Below are positions 61,932-64,000 of a stretch of 64,000 bases of DNA, one piece after another. Within the stretch, counting starts at the first letter, position 1, and each line of letters begins with the position of its first letter. The notes under the pieces were generated by a model, which was not told the origin of the DNA, made no database searches, and was given only the letters and a program-made list of their open reading frames with translations. The DNA lies in NCBI RefSeq assembly GCF_015221875.1, contig NZ_JACYGY010000002.1:1425573-1489572 (forward strand), written 5' to 3'. Source of the DNA: Dyadobacter subterraneus. GTDB taxonomy: Bacteria > Bacteroidota > Bacteroidia > Cytophagales > Spirosomataceae. A program made the translations under genes and the position numbers.

Positions 61932-62564
61932 ATGATCAATTATTTACTTATCGACTCTCTTCTTCTTGGAGTTCAGCATTCTTTTGAGCCGGATCATATG
62001 GCAGCAGTTTCTGTATTGGCAACGGAGAAAAACCAGAAGCCGAAGGATCGTTTGAAATTAATCTGGCGGTCGTCGCACTGGGCGCTTGGACATTCTTTGA
62101 CGTTGATTCTTTTTGCTTGTCTGGTTTTGATATTGAAATCAGCAATCTCTCTGAACATTTCTGAAAAGGTCGAATTGGTAATCGGACCGTTGATGATCTG
62201 GCTCGGAATTGTAGCCTTCCGCCGGAATTTCAGAAAGCCTGATTTGACAGTTCAACCGGCAGCCGAACAAAAATTCAGCCGTTCTTTTTGGGTGGGCATG
62301 GTGCACGGACTGGCCGGAACGGGTGGTGCCTGCGCAGTAGCGTTGACCCTCGCCGCAAGTGATGCTTACACGGCAGTCTGGATCATTATTCTGCAAAGTT
62401 TCGGAATCATTTTCTCCATGTCTGCTTATGGTTATTTCTTCGCTTTTTCGATCAATAAATTTGCTGCGAAACGGGATCGCGTATTAAAAATTATTAATTA
62501 CATAGTCGGGACTTTCTCAACTGTTATCGGACTGATAACATTATACGGCGCGTATGAAGGGTGA
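61932..62564 (+). CDS. NicO/UreH-type nickel/cobalt permease
   Basis: A 210-residue inner-membrane protein with about six hydrophobic segments. GVQHSFEPDHMAAVSVLA near residues 13-30 is the H-x(4)-D-H metal signature of the NiCoT/NicO/UreH superfamily, and HGLAGTGGACAVAL is the second conserved loop. Such proteins import or export Ni(II) or Co(II). Placement directly under a cobalamin riboswitch and 67 bases before a BtuB-like gene points to cobalt for B12 synthesis. A good ribosome site (GAAAGGA) precedes the ATG. Confidence 0.85.
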   Translation: MINYLLIDSLLLGVQHSFEPDHMAAVSVLATEKNQKPKDRLKLIWRSSHWALGHSLTLILFACLVLILKSAISLNISEKVELVIGPLMIWLGIVAFRRNFRKPDLTVQPAAEQKFSRSFWVGMVHGLAGTGGACAVALTLAASDAYTAVWIIILQSFGIIFSMSAYGYFFAFSINKFAAKRDRVLKIINYIVGTFSTVIGLITLYGAYEG

Positions 62565-62631
62565 GATATTCTTCAAAAAGTCTGATTTCATAAGCTCAAA
62601 ATCGCAATCATTTTTTATACATCCATACCTA

Positions 62632-64000
62632 ATGAATTTCAATTTTTACCAAGCTACCATTCATCAACTCACGTTTGCAGGTCTATTAGCCATGACCGCC
62701 ACTTTCTCCGCTCAAGCGCAGGAAGTGGTTTTATCTGATTCTACAAGAGAAAATATTTTGAATCCTGTGGTTGTAACGGCTACACGTTATGAAACGCGGA
62801 AAGAAAAAATTCCTCAAAAACTGGATATTATTACGCGCCAGGATATTGAAATGACGCCTTCAAATGACCTGACTGATATCGTAAGAAAGACGGCTGCGGT
62901 GGATGTAATCCAATATCCAAACTTGTCATCAGGAATTGGTATCCGTGGATTTCGTCCTCAGTTTTCAGGGTTAAACCAACGGACTTTGTTATTGATTGAC
63001 GGCCGTGCGGCGGGTGCAACCAATTTGTCTCAAATCAATCTGAATGGCGTCGAAAGAATTGAAGTTTTGAAAGGGCCTGCTTCTTCTTTGTACGGTTCTC
63101 AGGCGATGGGTGGTGTTATTAACATCATTACCCAAAGATCAAAAGGCGATACGAAAGGGAACGGTTTTCTGGAATATGGAAGCTTTCAGTCGTACCAGGC
63201 TGGCTTGAATGCAGGTGGTAATCTGACGAAAAAGCTGGATTACGATATGTCTTTTTCCTATTTCGAAAGATCAAAAAATTACAAGATCGGGAAATGGAAT
63301 TTGTTCCGTGATGCTTTTGATTACACCAAGGTCAGAAAAAATTACACAACTCAACCGGAGACGGATGTGGATGAAACCCAGACGGATGGTGCAACAAGGC
63401 CTTACACAAAACTTCATTATTTCACGGGTTCTTTAAGGCTTGGATATCAGTTAAATGACAATTGGAGAATTGATATTCGCGGCGATAAATTCCAGGCGAA
63501 AAATGTAGAATCGCCGGGTGAAATTTCTTCCGGTTCCACCGAGGCAAGTACAAAAGATGTTGATCGCGCAGCTTTTGATGTTTCGCTGACCGGCAAAATT
63601 GGAAATCATAGTCCGAGTTTGAAAGTATTTACTTCGGAAGAAAATACAAAAAATTATACACTCAATGTATCCGGCAAAACTGTTGTTCCTTTCCGCTCTG
63701 CCGAATTGGGGAATAACTGGAAAGGTATCCAGGTAAAAGATGTCTGGACAATCGGAAATCATTCTTTAATTGTTGGTTATGACTATTTGAATTCTTCAAC
63801 AGAAAGTCGTCGCTGGACGAATGATACGACAGAACGTGCGCCGACACAACCCGCTTATGCACTAATTTCTTCTGCGTTTTTTGCTCAGGCGATGTTGAAT
63901 TTCGGTCGATTGACTGTTCAACCTGGTGTCCGTTATGACAATATTACCTTTGACGTGAAGGAAACGGCGCTTTTGCCAACTTATAAATCAGGCAAAAAAA
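62632..64000 (+). CDS. BtuB-like TonB-dependent receptor, 3' end outside window
   Basis: The frame runs open from the ATG at 62632 to the window edge, 456 codons. The N-terminus has a signal peptide (TATFSAQAQE), a TonB box (NPVVVTATRYET) and a plug with IGIRGFRPQFSG, TLLLIDGRAAG and VERIEVLKGPASSLYGSQAM, GGVINIIT, the BtuB-type plug. The start of a beta-barrel follows. It is in the likely operon of riboswitch 2 and the NicO permease, so it probably imports cobalamin or other corrinoids. Confidence 0.9.
   Translation, partial: MNFNFYQATIHQLTFAGLLAMTATFSAQAQEVVLSDSTRENILNPVVVTATRYETRKEKIPQKLDIITRQDIEMTPSNDLTDIVRKTAAVDVIQYPNLSSGIGIRGFRPQFSGLNQRTLLLIDGRAAGATNLSQINLNGVERIEVLKGPASSLYGSQAMGGVINIITQRSKGDTKGNGFLEYGSFQSYQAGLNAGGNLTKKLDYDMSFSYFERSKNYKIGKWNLFRDAFDYTKVRKNYTTQPETDVDETQTDGATRPYTKLHYFTGSLRLGYQLNDNWRIDIRGDKFQAKNVESPGEISSGSTEASTKDVDRAAFDVSLTGKIGNHSPSLKVFTSEENTKNYTLNVSGKTVVPFRSAELGNNWKGIQVKDVWTIGNHSLIVGYDYLNSSTESRRWTNDTTERAPTQPAYALISSAFFAQAMLNFGRLTVQPGVRYDNITFDVKETALLPTYKSGKK

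Overview
The window looks like chromosomal DNA of a Bacteroidota bacterium, most likely order Cytophagales and close to Dyadobacter/Spirosomataceae (inferred from gene style, not from a marker gene). Supporting signs are a type IX secretion C-terminal sorting domain, TonB-dependent receptors (one with a carboxypeptidase-regulatory-like N-terminus), many short-linker lipoproteins, weak Shine-Dalgarno sequences, TAnnTTTG-type -7 elements and Bacteroidota-type intergenic palindromes. No rRNA, tRNA, CRISPR array or complete insertion sequence was seen.

Bases 1-37,300 are mostly ordinary accessory and housekeeping genes: an acyltransferase fragment, a CDF metal transporter, an FAD lactone/alditol oxidase, an RsmB-like rRNA methyltransferase, a large unknown protein, an alpha-L-fucosidase, an e(P4)-type phosphatase, an intradiol dioxygenase, a pirin, a chagasin-like inhibitor, a stand-alone catalase-related domain, a secreted sugar dehydrogenase, an ECF sigma operon, an M28 peptidase, a protealysin/emfourin protease-inhibitor pair, a Nei/Fpg glycosylase, two Crp/Fnr regulators, an MdaB quinone reductase, cupins, an M48 protease and a HigBA toxin-antitoxin pair.

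Bases 37,300-46,400 are repeat-rich. A YdjM-like membrane gene is followed by tandem and dispersed 5'-truncated copies of its own 3' end, each joined to a composite cluster of REP-like palindromes. A low-GC insert then carries defence-type genes: an Mrr-like nuclease and an nSTAND3-type NTPase that appear to be one gene split by a single-base frameshift, plus an AlbA_2 (Schlafen-type) protein.

Bases 46,400-64,000 form a vitamin B12/cobalt region. On the minus strand lie a cobalamin riboswitch, a TonB receptor, a PepSY membrane protein, a CocE-type hydrolase, CobB, a broken Rpn-type nuclease gene and CobN with a fused N-terminal ferredoxin-like domain. On the plus strand a second cobalamin riboswitch precedes a NicO-type nickel/cobalt permease and a BtuB-like receptor that runs off the window. 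The two riboswitches carry nearly the same palindromic insert in the same peripheral position. Between them lies a frameshifted REP-associated (RAYT/Y1) transposase flanked on both sides by the same REP palindromes that occur beside the duplicated YdjM fragments.

The strongest leads are the shared riboswitch insert, the RAYT/REP system with its gene-fragment amplification, and the split Mrr-nSTAND3 gene beside an AlbA_2 gene.
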